DNA from: Ileibacterium sp.
GTDB lineage: Bacteria; Bacillota_I; Bacilli_A; Erysipelotrichales; Erysipelotrichaceae
Assembly (NCBI GenBank): GCA_021443945.1
Contig: JABUSF010000016.1
Coordinates: 55,158-63,085, forward strand
Direction: 5' to 3'
Length of the DNA: 7,928 nucleotides
In this document: piece by piece, positions 6,901 through 7,928 of the stretch
How positions within the stretch are numbered: position 1 is the first letter of the stretch
How the letters are laid out: every line of letters starts with the position of its first letter
Translations under genes and position numbers: made by a program
Notes under the pieces: model-generated
Told to the model about the DNA's origin: nothing
Seen by the model: the letters and a program-made list of their open reading frames with translations, nothing else
Databases searched by the model: none

Positions 6901-7737
6901 ATGCATCAAGTTCAGAAAATTTATGCTCCAGCTGCGGACCAGGCTGCAAAACTGTATTCTGCCAATGCTGACCATCCAGCCAGGGGAAAGAAAAACAAGA
7001 TCGTGATTCTTGGCGATTGTCTGGCTGCAGACTATTCACCTCTGCCTCAGCAGTCCGATGGCAGCGCGGACTCCAATCCTTACAGTTTTTGCCGCCTGAT
7101 CGAAGAATCTGCAGATGATTATTTCAATGGAGCCGTGGATGGAATGACCACAGAAAAAGCTCTCCATCTCTACGTGCAGTCGTTTCAAAAGGCCATTGCG
7201 GACAAGTCCAAAGAAAGCTTGCTGGCAGCCCGTCTTCATGAAGCGCAGTCCATTGTCATTTGTGCAGGAACAGAGGATCTGATCCATTCGGACAGCTTTG
7301 GCTTCACCGCCCGGAATTTTATGGAGGGATGGGAATCAGAGAACGCCAAAAAGGAACTGACTCAAAAAATGATGGAGCATCTGTCCCGTGTAAATCCTGC
7401 TGAAATCAAATCCAACATGGTCAAGATTTTGTCCTTTTTGTATCTGATCAATCCCCATGCAAAGATCTATCTTCTGAATGTTCCCAACACCATGGAGCAT
7501 CTCGCCAGAGATTTTGAATACGATCAGATTGCGGACTGCATTGCCGATCAGATCAACCGTCTGAATGCCTCCCTTGAAGAAGCCGCCTCCATCTTCCCAA
7601 ACACCAGAGTGATCAACATTCACAGTCTGTTTGAAGGGCGCGCCAGACAGCTTCTGCAGCCCTTTGACATGCATCTCAACCAGAAGGGGCATCAAGTCAT
7701 CTACAATGCTCTGCTTCAGGCAGGTCTCTTTCAATAG
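6901..7737 (+). CDS. SGNH/GDSL-hydrolase-like protein with Cys at the nucleophile position
   Basis: A 278-residue protein with the layout of SGNH (GDSL) esterases/lipases, function unknown. Block I is ILGDCLAADY: where the family has GDS, this has Gly38-Asp39-Cys40 (codon TGT). Block II keeps Gly81 in VDGMTT. Block III, normally GxND, reads GTED (Gly123-Asp126), so the oxyanion-hole Asn is Glu. Block V keeps Asp256 and His258 in FDMHLNQKGH. The strand NPHAKIYLLNVPN before it is typical of the fold. There is no signal peptide or membrane segment, so it should be cytoplasmic, unlike many secreted relatives. The start has AAGGAAG (6887-6893) 7 bases upstream. It sits alone between two terminators, so context suggests no substrate. 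It could be a thiol-dependent esterase, a non-catalytic binding protein, or an unrecognised SGNH branch. The fold call is moderately firm; activity is open. Confidence 0.78.
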   Translation: MHQVQKIYAPAADQAAKLYSANADHPARGKKNKIVILGDCLAADYSPLPQQSDGSADSNPYSFCRLIEESADDYFNGAVDGMTTEKALHLYVQSFQKAIADKSKESLLAARLHEAQSIVICAGTEDLIHSDSFGFTARNFMEGWESENAKKELTQKMMEHLSRVNPAEIKSNMVKILSFLYLINPHAKIYLLNVPNTMEHLARDFEYDQIADCIADQINRLNASLEEAASIFPNTRVINIHSLFEGRARQLLQPFDMHLNQKGHQVIYNALLQAGLFQ

Positions 7738-7754
7738 ACCATCCCTTTCTTTTT

Positions 7755-7775
7755 GCTGCCTTAGGCAGTTTTTTT
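7755..7775 (+). terminator. Intrinsic terminator after the SGNH-like gene
   Basis: CTGCC (7756-7760) and GGCAG (7764-7768) form a stem with a TTA loop, extended by a G-T pair, followed by seven Ts (7769-7775). It lies 17 bases after the stop codon at 7735-7737. Confidence 0.88.
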
Positions 7776-7786
7776 ATTGGCCTCAC

Positions 7787-7817
7787 AAAAAAACTCCCAG
7801 CCGGGACTGGGAGTTTT
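7787..7817 (-). terminator. Leftward-facing intrinsic terminator
   Basis: A perfect 11-bp inverted repeat (7790-7800 and 7807-7817) surrounds the loop CCGGGA. On the minus strand the stem runs into seven Ts (complement of A7787-A7793). On the plus strand only four Ts follow, all inside the stem arm. The polarity therefore suggests that a gene on the minus strand beyond the right edge ends here, although some rightward termination is possible. Confidence 0.75.
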
Positions 7818-7873
7818 GAATGGATGGAGTTGTCTTGAATTGGATTGCATGAACTCCTGTGAAAAGCTAAGGA

Positions 7874-7928
7874 TCAGTCGATGATTTTATATCTTGATTT
7901 GATGGCATCAAAACCGATTTCGCTCAAT
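7874..7928 (-). CDS. Possible C-terminal tail of a leftward gene (unrecognised)
   Basis: On the minus strand the frame from 7927 reads LSEIGFDAIKSRYKIID and stops at a TGA (7874-7876), 57 bases before the leftward terminator at 7787-7817. Position and composition fit the end of a gene that starts beyond the window, but 17 codons are too few to identify it. An alternative is the start of a plus-strand gene: an ATG at 7881, preceded by AAGGA (7869-7873) with a 7-base gap, stays open to the edge as MILYLDLMASKPISLN. The terminator polarity favours the leftward reading. Confidence 0.35.
   Translation of the reverse strand, partial: LSEIGFDAIKSRYKIID

Noticed and set aside
1..7928. CRISPR arrays, tRNA or rRNA genes, transposases, phage genes or toxin-antitoxin pairs
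   Set aside because: No spaced direct repeats, cloverleaf-like segments or such protein families were seen on either strand; nearly all sequence is accounted for by conserved housekeeping-type genes.

Overview
The window reads as ordinary chromosomal DNA from a Bacillota bacterium. The evidence is AGGAGG-type ribosome binding sites, a TTGACA/TAGAAT promoter, short intergenic gaps, U-tract hairpin terminators after most genes, and a cytoplasmic AmyX-type pullulanase. Base composition looks close to half G+C. A fermentative gut lineage such as Erysipelotrichales is my guess; no rRNA or marker gene here tests it.

Layout, left to right. Positions 1-495 hold the 3' third of a cardiolipin synthase gene (+). 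A long palindromic terminator separates it from fumC (class II fumarase, -, 573-1949), which converges on it. fumC is divergent from a type I pullulanase gene (+, 2179-4278); the 229-bp gap holds a candidate promoter and a perfect 9-bp inverted repeat. After pullulanase, with no visible terminator, comes an IMP dehydrogenase gene (+, 4340-5854) with its own near-consensus promoter. A ZIP-family metal transporter (+, 5982-6764) and a small SGNH/GDSL-like protein (+, 6901-7737) follow, separated by terminators. The last ~110 bases hold a terminator facing the other way and possibly the tail of a leftward gene.

The genes do not form one pathway. They cover membrane lipid synthesis, fumarate/malate interconversion, alpha-glucan debranching, guanine nucleotide synthesis, metal uptake and an unknown hydrolase-like function. 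Most look monocistronic.

I found no CRISPR array, RNA gene, insertion sequence, phage gene or defence island, and no convincing new multi-gene system. The points most worth checking are the SGNH-like protein with Cys in place of the nucleophilic Ser and a changed block III; the IMP dehydrogenase, which resembles the trichomonad enzyme; the palindrome in the pullulanase leader; and a hairpin covering the best ribosome binding site of the ZIP gene.
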